The notes beneath the pieces were generated by a model. It saw nothing but the letters and a program-made list of their open reading frames with translations. It was not told where the DNA came from and ran no database searches. From contig CM076142.1 of the NCBI GenBank assembly GCA_038025085.1, forward strand, positions 6,360,501 to 6,424,500: 64,000 nt of DNA, given 5' to 3'. A program made the position numbers and the translations under genes. The stretch is from Tetragonia tetragonoides (taxonomy: Eukaryota; Streptophyta; Magnoliopsida; Caryophyllales; Aizoaceae). How positions within the stretch are numbered: position 1 is the stretch's first letter; each line of letters begins with the position of its first letter. Positions 35,921-52,029 of the stretch are shown here, in pieces.

Positions 35921-36129
35921 AAAGTAGTATATATGTGAAAGTTCGCGAAAAACAATTTGATTAGCTATTTGAAGCACTCCAAGTCCCAAGGACCACAACA
36001 AACTAATTTATAATCACAGTGCCATATAATTCATAGAGCAACTTAAAAATACAAAATTTACAAGCAAAAGCCTAACCCTAATCTTCAATTACAAGAAACT
36101 TTAGGTTAAAACAGGGAAAATCAAATGTA

Positions 36130-36425
36130 TGAATCAAATTATCAAATGCAGTATTTAGGATAGAGAGAGAAAGAAACCAATCCGGAGTGATGAAGGAGAA
36201 TACAGAAATTCATAATGTGAAGTTCTTCATCCACTATTTTTAATTGTCTTTGCAATTCCAGTAAATCTTCATCCATTTTAGTGTTTGTTGGATTCAATTC
36301 CTATTTCTTGAGTGTCTTCTCAAAATTGGAGATTCGGTCTTTAAGAAACGCGTTTGACTTACCTGCTAATTTTCTTTTTTATTTATAGTTGTAGAAAGCA
36401 GTTCGGTCGAACAATATTGTTGCCA
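36130..36425 (-). repeat. Short third copy of the coiled-coil gene remnant
   Basis: Matches the first ~230 bp of the segments at 33.2 and 40.0 kb. The minus strand reads FLKDRISNFEKTLKK, a stop, then ELNPTNTKMDEDLLELQRQL and KIVDEELHIMNFC, the best preserved coil of the three. An ACGCGT site lies at 36348. It joins abruptly to the next fragment. Confidence 0.55.
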
Positions 36426-36725
36426 CCAATAGTTACTTCCCACTTTAAGACTATAAAACTCCACAACCTAACACAACTCCACACAACATAATATAACCAA
36501 GTTGTGGTTTTTTCGAAAATTTCATCGACAACCTTCTACAAAGTGGAAACATAGTTTTCCTTGTTTTAGCTCAATCATATCTATCCACCACAATTACCAT
36601 ATTTGCTTTGACTTGACTCGTAGCAGACAAAATGACTACCGGTAAGGGCATTCACGGTATGGTCGATGATCTTTTCAACTCTACAGTGCCGAAATCTCAT
36701 GCGAGGGCCTATAAAAATCATCAAC
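36426..36725 (+). pseudogene. Plus-strand fragment of the unrecognised repeat-module family
   Basis: It has the conserved 5' block ('actccacaacctaacacaac'), then ENFIDNLLQS (about 36515), then from 36631 MTTGKGIHGMVDDLFNSTVP and KSHARAYKN, aligning with the regions at 18661 (plus) and 17.7 kb (minus). The middle of the protein is missing. Confidence 0.45.
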
Positions 36726-36770
36726 TCTTAAAACAATTTGGATGGATGATAATAATCAAAATAGATCGAA

Positions 36771-37166
36771 TTAGAAATGGTTGGAGATAGGTTGGGTGTT
36801 GAGAGAGTGAGGGGAGGGTGAATTTTTTTCTATGGTCGTCTCAACGTCTTTCATGGATGCACCGGTAGGTACACCGAGCATGTTCCTAACGCGGCCAGAA
36901 ACTTCTTCAATATCTTGGGTGACGATCGAGTTGATCACGACAACACTTAGGAAGATAACCTCCACAGCTGCGGCCGTGTTCGTGACCTTGCTAGCTTGGG
37001 ACATGAGTTGTCTCCTTCGATCATTTTGGTCAACATCTTCAAGTTCGCTGGCATCTTCCACTGTGGTTTCCACTTCAATGACACCTCTTGCAAGCCTTTC
37101 GGATGGCTCATAGTTGAATTTCAAGCTTTTCAGCTTTGACATAATTGTTGATTTGGACGACGACAT
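36771..37166 (-). CDS. Uncharacterised 131-aa protein, possible intact member of the repeat-module family
   Basis: A complete open frame runs from the ATG at 37166 to a stop at 36771. It begins MSSSKSTIMSKLKSLKFNYE, passes an acidic stretch (VETTVEDASELEDVDQNDRR, residues about 32-51), then a hydrophobic part (TAAAVEVIFLSVVVINSIV, about 63-81) and ends in a polar tail. The RRQLMSQASKV…LSVVVINSIV stretch is spaced like the module IREGLQRASEV…FSIVTISGLV in the broken copies, so I infer distant kinship. A TATA-like TATTTAAA lies about 50 bp upstream (near 37215), too close for a normal 5' UTR but present. There is no signal peptide. The hydrophobic run is long enough for one membrane span but contains Glu and Asn. 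No known function. Confidence 0.45.
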   Translation of the reverse strand: MSSSKSTIMSKLKSLKFNYEPSERLARGVIEVETTVEDASELEDVDQNDRRRQLMSQASKVTNTAAAVEVIFLSVVVINSIVTQDIEEVSGRVRNMLGVPTGASMKDVETTIEKNSPSPHSLNTQPISNHF

Positions 37167-37169
37167 TAT

Positions 37170-38224
37170 TATGAATTTACTTCAATTTTTGCCTTTTGAA
37201 AGTGGCTGGCTAGTTTAAATAGATCGAAGATCACTACAGTACTACTCCTTAGGTCTCCAACCACGTTATAATAATAACAATGCAGGGCATACTGACATGA
37301 AGGACAACTAATAATACAGACATAGTACAGACTGTTAGAGTTAGGCGTGCGTGGTGATATTTCTCAGATCGGGTCAGATTATTTCAATTTCGATTGTTGG
37401 TGATCTTAAATATATATTCGAGTTCGAGCGGACAGAGCAAGTTATAAGAAAATACTTTTGTCGGTTATATATGTATGATATAACCCCTTTTAGCTATGAA
37501 AAATATTTTCAGATCAATCTACTTTTATAATATATTGATGAACATTTTTTTCATATATTAGGGTTTGAACTCTAAATCAATCAGTTTTTTGTTCGATTTT
37601 TGCTAGATAACTATCAAAAGAGAAGCATGCTAATCGTATGTTAATTATATAGGTTATTGCTCAATTTTTATCCCTTGATTCATATCTCCATACTAATATC
37701 CTTTCTGATGAATATCCTTTTCGATGATCAATTTTAACAAAATAATCTTAATTCTAAGTAGTTAGTCTTTGTGATAGTTGTTTGCGATTTATGTGATTGT
37801 GGATGTTGATATTGTCTGATAATCAATTGATTTGTGATTAACTGTTGTAGAAATTTAGGTCTAGGTTTAGATTTTTGGCACAAAATTCGGATCAATCTAC
37901 AGTATTTTTAGTTTTGAAAATTCAGGTAAAGCATTGAAATTTTGGTTTAATTCTCTGTAATTTAGGTTCACTAATTTAGATTTAAATCTTGAAATTTAGG
38001 TTTCTCCTGAATTTGTTGCAATATTAAGGTTCCTTTTGATTTATTGTTAGGTTTCAAACTTGTATTTGATTTGAATTAGGAAGAGTTAGGCACGAGGAGG
38101 GCTGTAGGGTTATTGGATATACAAGTCTTAACTTCAAAGTAAGATGAGAGCAGAAGAGCATTCCACGCAGAGTTTTGCTGATAGAAGCAGTACAAAGATC
38201 TCTCCCTAATCATACATGGGTTTT
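37170..38224. other. Intergenic, nothing recognised
   Basis: AT-rich. A 'ttaggt(t)' word recurs at 37850-38060. No gene signal. Confidence 0.45.
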
Positions 38225-38400
38225 TTTAGTTTATTATTTCCCAGATAGCATTGGTATCTAAGATTTGCTCGACTAATCTCAGGCCCTAAAGTTAACAACC
38301 AGGAAAACCTCCAGTGGCTCTAAGGGGACTCGAACGTGGGAAAGGCTACAACATTGTAACGGATTTGCAATTAGCTATTCAAGTATGATCATATAACAAC
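38225..38400 (-). mobile_element. Possible SINE
   Basis: On the minus strand 'CCCACGTTCGAGTCCCCTTA' contains a B-box (GTTCGAGTCCC), upstream of a stretch ending in A-rich DNA. No target duplication was fixed. Confidence 0.3.
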
Positions 38401-38886
38401 TTAAACCATCTACAAAGGCTCACAGAAAGGTAATCAACCAAACCCTAAGCCTCTAATTTACCATGTGAATTGAATTTCTCACACATGACGTCTACAATCA
38501 ATCTGAGGAAGACAAAACTAAATTCTATGCTGGCTATCCAACACATATGACATACCAAAATTAAGGCCCTCAGGGTTGGGAACTTCATTAACGAAACAGA
38601 AGATTTAACCCAAAAGGATTAAGAAAAGGTTATAATCCAAATCAATTCACATGTGAAACCTGAAATCAATCAACAGAATCTCCTTTGTGTCTAAAGAACA
38701 GCTCTGAGATGTTCTATATCCTATTAACACAAATTTTTCTTACCATAAATTGCTGCAAGAAATAATTACAACAATCAGGCAATCAATTCGCGAAGAAAGT
38801 TCTGCTAGGATGGACCCAAAAGCAATGAATACAATATAACAACAAGACATTTAAGAAATCACAGGATTAATTCAGGATGGATGTAC
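38401..38886. other. Intergenic or former intron
   Basis: The next NUP107 exons would be expected here on the minus strand, but I see none. Confidence 0.35.
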
Positions 38887-39458
38887 CTCCCAGTCTGTAC
38901 ATATTGGAAGCACACGGTTTAAGTTACTACAATGAGCTCCATAAACTGCTGCTTCATACTTTCCACCACCCTGCTCCGATATCCTCTTCAAATTTATGAC
39001 ACACACGCAAACATATATAGGAAGAGAGAATAGCATAGAAATAGAGTTGATACCATTAGCAAACATAGAAAAGAAGCATGATACAAATCAATCAGATGCC
39101 TCATTATCGTCGCTACCTCTGAGGCAGAATAAGAAGCCTATTTCCAAAGACGCCACTGGCGACCAATTCCACTTTCTAGCTCAATGGCTTGCATTGTTCT
39201 GTTCTTTCCATTCTTCTTCAAGGCTTCAACAGATGGGACTAGGTCTAGCCCTCCAAAAGGGCACAAACTTGCAGCTTTCCATGGCTGTGCAACAGAACTA
39301 AATTTAGAATCCGGTTTCATCTAACAGCAGACTTCTTAATAAGGGGGGAGCATACCTGTCCAGCAGACCTGCACAGTTCACAAGCTTCCTCCAGTCTTCC
39401 AGCACGTAATAGAGCCCAAACATATATCTTCCGCTTCCAGGAGAAATTCATCTTGTTT
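38887..39458 (-). pseudogene. NUP107: NUP107 exon fragment (nuclear pore scaffold), broken
   Basis: Three splice-bounded exons on the minus strand match the middle of plant NUP107, the Y-complex scaffold nucleoporin. Exon a (39356-39458) gives LLRAGRLEEACELCRSAGQ. Exon b (39117-39284) gives PWKAASLCPFGGLDLVPSVE then ALKKNGKNRTMQAIELESGI and GRQWRLWK. Exon c (38887-38995) gives RISEQGGGKYEAAVYGAHCS then NLNRVLPICTDWE. GT-AG junctions are intact. In exon b a TAG replaces the Trp codon expected after RLWK (…RLWK*ASYSASE), so the frame is closed. No earlier or later NUP107 exons are visible, so this is a captured or residual piece of a gene of about 1,000 residues. The assignment rests on remembered family sequence. 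Confidence 0.75.
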
Positions 39459-39959
39459 CTGTTAAGGGTAACTAATCAAGTGCTATTTCAATTTGGAGAC
39501 ACAGAATTCCATAAAAATAACTAAAATTCTCATACTCGATAACTCGAATATGCAAGAGATCAAACAGTTGATTGCCAAAAAAGGCTGCATGCCAAATAAA
39601 CAAAGCACTAGCTAAGAGGTATTCATAGTAACATGGGTAATTGTACCACTTTTATGTTAGTTCAAAATAAATAAATAAAAGTAGTATTATGAGGCTCCCA
39701 AACACCAATGTACAGAAAAGGCCTATGAGCAAAAACCATCATGCCCTCAAGAGGCCAATGTATGTTCTTAACCACAAAGTGAAGAAATGCAAGTACAGCT
39801 TACAATGAAGCACCTGCTACAACTATAAGAGAACCTAAATCCTGACGAGCAAAAAAAAGAGAACCTAAATCCTAAGGCAATGAAGTTTTTCCCTCTGGTT
39901 CCATTCCTTCCATGTGCACCTTTGGATTATCAATTAGCTTCCAGACATTGGCGATCCAG
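39459..39959. other. Intergenic, nothing recognised
   Basis: The phrase 'agagaacctaaatcct' is duplicated around 39828-39872. No coding exon could be supported. Confidence 0.4.
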
Positions 39960-41413
39960 CACGTTTTAGTGTTTGTTGGATTCACTTTCAATTTCTTCAT
40001 TCATTTTAGTGTTTGTTGGATTCATTTCCAATTTCTCGAGTCTCTTCTCAAAATTGGAGATTCGGAATTTAAGAAACGCGTTTGACTTACCGTTAATTTC
40101 CTTCTTTTTATAGCTGTAGAAAGCAGTTCGGACGAACAAAACGCGTTTCAATTTCGTGTACGAAATCGCGTTTCAGTTGCCACCTTTCTCCTGTGAAAGT
40201 ACAACTAATCAAGTCGGTGTAAAAAACGCGTTTTATTTCCCATTTCCTGTTTTTTTATTTGTACACCTTTTTTTCATCAATTGCACCAATTTTTTTGGGG
40301 CAAGATAATTGATTGGGAAGTAACAAAGCATACAAAAGTTGAATCTACATTTGAGACAGAAACTGAAGGAAAGCTATGTCTAGTAAATTAGTTTTCCTCA
40401 ATTTCACAATCTTCTTTTATTTGACTTTTTAAGATCAATATTTACAAATTTTGATTATTGATTTAGAAAAAGTAAAAATATTTACAAAGGAAAATATAAT
40501 ATTATTAGACACATTTTTAATTGTATTTTCAAAATATCATATTTTTTTTAATAATTTTTTTAGTTATAGAAATATAATTATCTGTGGTCAAAGTTTCGTC
40601 ATGGAGACCATGAAAAGTCAATTGAAAATGAGATTTTAGAACTGATGACTATTATCTGTGACTTTGATATCTTCTGCTCTTATTATTTCCATGTTGAAGC
40701 GCACATTACACCCCTACTCATCAAGTGTCCTACTACTCTACCTGTCTACTACAATTAGAGGTGAGCTTATATAGTGTTCTGAGGTTTCTAAGTGTGTTTG
40801 GCTTGGACGAGTGTCAAAAGCATGGATTTACTTAGAGTTAAATTGTTCGAGTTGTACTATTCTCTTAATAAATGAAATAGTCTTTTAAGTCCTTCGTGCT
40901 CTGATTTTTCAACTTCCTTTGTAAGTTGAAAGAGTTTTTCACATTAATGATTAATCGTAAGTGCATTAATTTTAACTTTTTTCTAAAAGTACTTGTTTTA
41001 AATTTCGCAAATTTGGGTAACACAAGTCACCTCTCCCTTTTCTGTGTGGTTGTGTTCCTAGTGCTACTAATAGAGTGACAGATACTAATTACAGTACTTT
41101 CAAGATGAGAAAAAAAAAAAAAAAAAAAATTCAACAATTTTGCTTTTTCAATTCCTTAATATTGTAAAACACTTTAACATCGATTTTCTTAATTGGTTTT
41201 GTGCAAACAAAAGCTGGTACCGATTGGTTTTGCGCTCTTCCTAAATTCCACATATTCATTCAAGGAGGACTTCTGTTATAAAATGAGATAGGTTAATCTG
41301 TTTAATATTATGCTGAAGAGCATAAACAAAAGATGATTTTTTTTTTTTTGATGCAAAAGTCAAAAGCTGAAAATACAAAGAAGATATTTAAATTTAGGCC
41401 GTAAACAAAACCT
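39960..41413 (-). repeat. Large duplicated segment, copy 2 (with coiled-coil gene remnant)
   Basis: The best match to copy 1 (33210-35141). The minus strand keeps a 61-residue open frame (39966-40151: KRVLFVRTAFYSYKKKEING, then SNAFLKFRISNFEKRLEKLE and MNPTNTKMNEEIESESNKH). It looks like the end of a coiled-coil protein with its own start lost or fortuitous. ACGCGT sites are at 40076, 40141 and 40226, with a TCGCGT at 40166. A T run (about 41338-41350) and 'gatgcaaaagt' end the homology, and RBX1 3' flank follows within 190 bp. Confidence 0.7.
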
Positions 41414-41596
41414 CGACCAAAAGAAGAAAGGGAAAGAAAATTTGAAAACAGAGAAGCGAAAAATTAAAGCAACAAGTCAACAAAATCTCAAAATTATAGA
41501 GCTTAACACTTAGTAATTTTTACAGATGCATCACCCAAACATATCCTGACGCACTGCAGACAGAAACCTGTTTCTGTGAATGATGGCTCAGACAAG

Positions 41597-43754
<2,158 letters not shown>

Positions 43755-45429
43755 GCTGCTCTTTCCGTCATCGCTTGGCCCATGTTTACGTCTGTACTAG
43801 CCATCACGTATATTGGAACTCTGAGAAAGAAAGAGAACGAGAAAGAACGTCCAATCTCACTGGCATATAAATTCTCGAGACCTTGGTCTCTTGGTCTTCT
43901 TTTATAGGGTACGGAGTACTAATTACTCTTTTTTTTTTTTACTTTTTCTTTTTTTAATTAAAGAGCGTTATAAGCCGAGTTTTTGTTTTTCTTTTTTTTA
44001 ATTAAAGAGCGTTATAAACCAATTCAAACCTACTCTATCTCAGATTCATATTATTACAATGATAATAAAAAATATGTGGATCTCATTTTTTTGGGTCAAA
44101 CATTAAAAAGTTAATGAGGAGTATATACTCCCAGGAGCAGATAAAACTTTGCGCTAATCTTCTCATAGGCGTATCATACAATTACCATACACACACCTAT
44201 TAAGGCAAACCAGAGCTATTGCTTTAAGTAAGTGTAGCCCATTCACTTCCTTGTTCAATTAAATCCTCCAAAGTGATGTTTTCTTAACCATGGATATTGT
44301 CCTCTCAAGCAATCAAATTAGACATGTCATGATCATAGGATGTGTTAAAGAATAAAGGTCCGTTGATTCAATCTAAGCTAAAAGTTACCCTGGCGAGCAC
44401 AAACTTTACATACAAACATAATTAAGATACAAGCTCTAAAGGTTGTTGCAAATAATTGTTGCTCCTTATGGGAAGATTTTGGCTTACTATTCCATTAACT
44501 GAAGTCATTCTGACACTTCACACTACACACTACACACTACACACTAGCACTAAAAGTCACCCCAATCTTGATTAGTCAAAAGCAACAAGTGTGAGACTTC
44601 AGAAATGGCCTCAATACATAGTAACTTCTCTTCAGTGCTGACTAGCCTGACTATGCTTGCATAAATATATGCTACTCCATCTGATAGGATAAATGTTAGT
44701 ACAAGTTTTCATAAGCACCAATTTAATCGTGATATATTGAGGTGGAGAATGCAAATTGAAATAAGAATACTTCGCTTTTCAAAACACGAAAATGGAGAAT
44801 GTTGGCAATTTATGGTGTAAATCCCACAAATGGAATTGGCCACAAGCTCAAACTTTAGAACTTCAGGACCGAGGGAAAGGACAGAGAGAGTGCTGAAGCA
44901 ACGGCGTTTTTTGAAAACGAAATACGGAAATGCATTAGCACAGGTTGAATTACTACCCTTCAACAAAATGGAACAACACAGAACCAGGGAGGGTGGATAG
45001 GAACTAGGAAGTAACTAATACCGCTAAAAGCCACCATTTCACGAAGGGCCGAGGGGGGTTCATGCTTCATAATCATGGGGATGAAATGGTAGCTGGAGAT
45101 ACTCCTAAAGCAAACAAGAAGAAAAGAATTTTCAATCCTTCCTTAGCTCTCCCAGCTTTCCAATTGTCAATTCCATTTTTCTCTCTTCTGGGTGACTGAA
45201 TTTTAGTTAACTTTGCGATACAGAACTAGCATTCACGCCAATCATACATCCAGGAGGAAACTTTAAACAAGTACAGGAGAAGATCTGAGTTCCACAAAAC
45301 AAGACTACAATCCAATGCTGCTAAAACACAGACAATCAACCTATATCCACGACAATCCAGCAACGAATAGAGAGATCTGAGGAATTTGGCATTGAAGATG
45401 AAACCAGTTTGTACACTGCCCGAACAAAA
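43755..45429. other. Spacer between the RBX1 copies
   Basis: A 5' UTR-like purine/pyrimidine run lies at 43820-43880. 'tttttaattaaagagcgttataa' is directly duplicated at about 43950 and 43999. A five-fold 'cactacacacta' simple repeat lies at 44518-44548. I see no gene. Confidence 0.5.
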
Positions 45430-49015
<3,586 letters not shown>

Positions 49016-49018
49016 CGC

Positions 49019-49019
49019 G

Positions 49020-49047
<28 letters not shown>
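49019..49047. repeat. (GA)n microsatellite in RBX1 5' UTR
   Basis: 'gagagagaga…' directly upstream of the RBX1 ATG; CT-rich on the sense strand, as is common in plant 5' leaders. Confidence 0.85.
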
Positions 49048-49051
<4 letters not shown>

Positions 49052-49296
49052 AAGACGAGTTGAGAAGCAAAGCTTATTTAGGTCTTGGTCTAATGGCCTT
49101 CTTTTATTTCTTTCGTTTGATTGTTCCAATTTGAATAATATTTCCTCTTTTTTTTATCAGAAGATGGGGATTAATTATTATTTTTCATTTTTCTTTTGAG
49201 GGAGTAAATAATTACTATGGCTAAATACAATAGATTAGACTTCACTAATCTAAACATTCGTGCCACAATTTGGTACATGTAGATGGTAGAGTGTTA

Positions 49297-49551
49297 CTCC
49301 ATACGTCCCATACAAATGGTTACAGTTGTTTTTTCAAGGTTAAAGTTGTAAATTTTGACTATAAATTTGTAAAAATATACAAAGATTTATAGTGTAAAAA
49401 TACTATGGCTGAATACATCTTGAATCGTACTTTTGCAATATCATAATTTTATAACTTATAAATTCATTTAATTACACATTATTTATGGTCAAAATGGTGC
49501 ATTGAACACCTTGAAAAAACAACTGTAACTATTTGTCTGGGACGAATGGAG
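49297..49551. mobile_element. Stowaway MITE
   Basis: The inverted ends CTCCATACGTCCCATACAAA and CTCCATTCGTCCCAGACAAA (complement of the right end) are flanked by TA at both sides. 255 bp. It lies 280 bp upstream of the RBX1 start, within the likely promoter. Confidence 0.85.
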
Positions 49552-49779
49552 TATTTTTTTCACTTATCTAATAATCGGTTAAATCAGGTTAGTTAATGGT
49601 GGTGAAATTAATGACCTACTTTTTGTGTCCCATATTTACTATTTAATTTCATGGTGTTTAGTTTAATTAAGTATTTTACAGTTCAATTCAATTCAGTGAA
49701 AAAGAACACAGAAATAGTATGTTCACCTTTAATATCTTTATGTAGTTTGACCAAACAAACAATGAAGACTTAGAGAAAA

Positions 49780-49925
49780 TCATGAGTAACCCAGTAAATG
49801 GGTTGTAACTTATTACATCAGGTCATGGGTTCAAGTCTTCTGGGAAGCACCTATACGAATTAAATCGTGGACCGATGTTGTGCGTTAGGAGGTGCCCTTT
49901 AGCCACGCCCAAACTAAAAGAAAAA
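49780..49925 (+). mobile_element. SINE-like element
   Basis: 'gtcatgggttcaagtcttct' contains a pol III B-box. A preceding 'gagtaacccagtaaatggg' is in A-box position, and an A-rich tail starts at about 49918. No tRNA fold. Confidence 0.45.
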
Positions 49926-50199
49926 AAGAAAGGAAGTTCTTTTTGCCAAATAAAAAAAAAGAAAAAAAAAAAAAAAGAATCGAGTAGATTTAGGAGAGAG
50001 TTGACTTGATTAGTTGATTGTGTATGTGTACCATGGATTGGAAGTAATGTGGAAAGAATGAAGACATCTCGAGGACAGTTTCTTTCCTTCATTTCTATTT
50101 TCAGTTTAGTAATCATTTTGGAAAGCCAATGGCATGATAAATCGCTTTTTACATAAAATATTGGGTTAGCTTGCTTAATTTTTTTTTGAGAGGGGAATA

Positions 50200-51690
50200 G
50201 GAAATTTTTATTAATAGAAAAGTCATACGGCATCTACAATTAAAATACGGAATTGCTTAACGTAAATCTGAAATTACTAAACGTAAATATTTTTGTCTCA
50301 ATACTTCCCAAGTTACCCTTTTTATTATCAAAGTAGCCTTTTTATTATCATTCTTTATTCTCTCAACTCTTCGTACTACCATTCAATCTATTCATTGTAA
50401 AATACCTCACTTAAATCAACATGAATAAATCCTTTAATTGAGACAATATTTATGACAAAATTATTGTGATACTGAATTAACCACTGAAATTAGAATTGAG
50501 TTTTTTTTTAGTTTATTCATTGTTTAGGGTTCTATGGGTGGTTGCTAGTGGGTAGGTGGTTGGCGTTGGGTGGGAGCGTGGATAGCTTCTAGCTAGTGTG
50601 GGTAAATGGCGGCTCGCTATGGAGTCAAACAGAGGGAGTCGTGAAGGTCGAGTGGGGGATGTGGGCAACATGTCGAGTGGTTGAGGTGACGGGTCAGATC
50701 GGGGGTTGGCGGCGATAAGGTTGTCTTTGTCTCTCTCCTCCCGAGTCCTGACTAACCAATCACCCACCCAACCACCACTTCCTCAACCGCCACCGAACCC
50801 GAGCGTTGCCCATCGTCCAAACCCGGCGGCCTTAGCTTGTGCGACTATCTGAATAATTTGGTTGATGTTGACGATGAATTGATGATGATGAATTGATGAT
50901 GATCTGATGACGACGATGATGATGCTGCAAATTAAATTGGATTTATTTGGTGGTGCAAGTGTTCCAAATTTTACAATGACAGTGGCGTGAAAGAGGGAGA
51001 GACAAAGGAGGGAGAGAAGGTTAGGGAAATTAGGTTTGTGTTATGTGAGGGGCAATTTAGTCAGAGTAGATTTGCGTTAAGTAATTTAACATTTACGTTT
51101 AGCAATCCCCTTAAAATAACCCTAGAATATACTAAATTAACAGTAACAACACAATTTTTGCTAACAAGACAATTGACAAGGACACCTCGGTGCGACTCCC
51201 AACATGCATAGTAACCATGTGCTTCCTTTGATGTATCTTCATCTTTGACGGAAGTGGAGATCTTCACCGCGAGCAATGCAATGACTTGCCTACAGAACTC
51301 TATTTGATACCATTGATTGTATGTATATCCGGTCCCCAAAATCATATTAAATCTATTAAATAGAAATCGCACTATAGGCGAAAAGAGAATCCTACGAAGA
51401 GGAAGAAATGAAAAAAACCAAAGAACTCCACAAAGGGAGAGAAATTTATTCCACCTAGAGCGAAAAAGAGTAGAAGTTAGAGTCAAACTAGATGAAAAAC
51501 ATCAAATACAGGCCGGAAATGACCTAAATTGGTCCTCCCGGCCTGAAACTATGATGAAAGATGAAAAGAGGGAAAAGAGAAAAGTTAGGGTTTTGAAAGG
51601 AGAGAGAAAGGAGAAAAAAAAATCATTCCATCCGAACAAAGCTTTCCATTTTTGTTTTCTTTTTGGGGTAAATTCTATGTAATCATTTGA
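50200..51690 (-). repeat. Dispersed repeat X, copy 2 (interrupted by a Mutator-like element)
   Basis: 50200-50248 and 51111-51690 together match 19955-20545. The minus strand keeps the same coding-like phrase (LLAVKISTSVKDE). The element at 50249-51110 splits it. Confidence 0.6.
50249..51110. mobile_element. Mutator-like non-autonomous TIR element (copy II)
   Basis: GGAATTGCTTAACGTAAATC on the left pairs with the complement of the right end (GGGGATTGCTAAACGTAAAT), with similarity extending about 45 bp inward. Target duplication: ttaaaatac (50240-50248) and ttaaaataa (51111-51119). The paralogous repeat at 19.98 kb reads 'acatcgaaaataacc' with no insertion. The GC-rich interior (50530-50830) carries no recognised gene. 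Confidence 0.8.
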
Positions 51691-52029
51691 TGATCAACAA
51701 ACAATATACTCTTAATTGGGTTAGCTTGCTTAATTAATGTTTCTGGAAAGAGGAAACCAGTGCTACGATTAAGAAAACTTTTAATATCTCGTTTGAGAAT
51801 AATAAGACTAGATTCCAAATTATTGCGGAGGCAAGTAGAAGAAATGCCACTACACTATCTACCCTCAATCTCATCTCTCTTATTGTGATCACGGGGGGTC
51901 ATTACTTGAAACTTCTTGCCAAAAGGCCATCCCATGGGATGCGAGTTAGATTGCTTTAAAAACAACAGGACAATATCATGGGTGATTATTTACTATGGGG
52001 AGGTTCTGAAAATCAAAAGAAAGAGAGGG
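51691..52029. other. Intergenic, nothing recognised
   Basis: No feature supported. Confidence 0.4.

Noticed and set aside
51061..51486. 141-residue minus-strand open frame
   Set aside because: It spans the border between repeat X and the Mutator-like element, so it cannot be an ancestral gene. Only the KISTSVKDE part is shared with the other copy.
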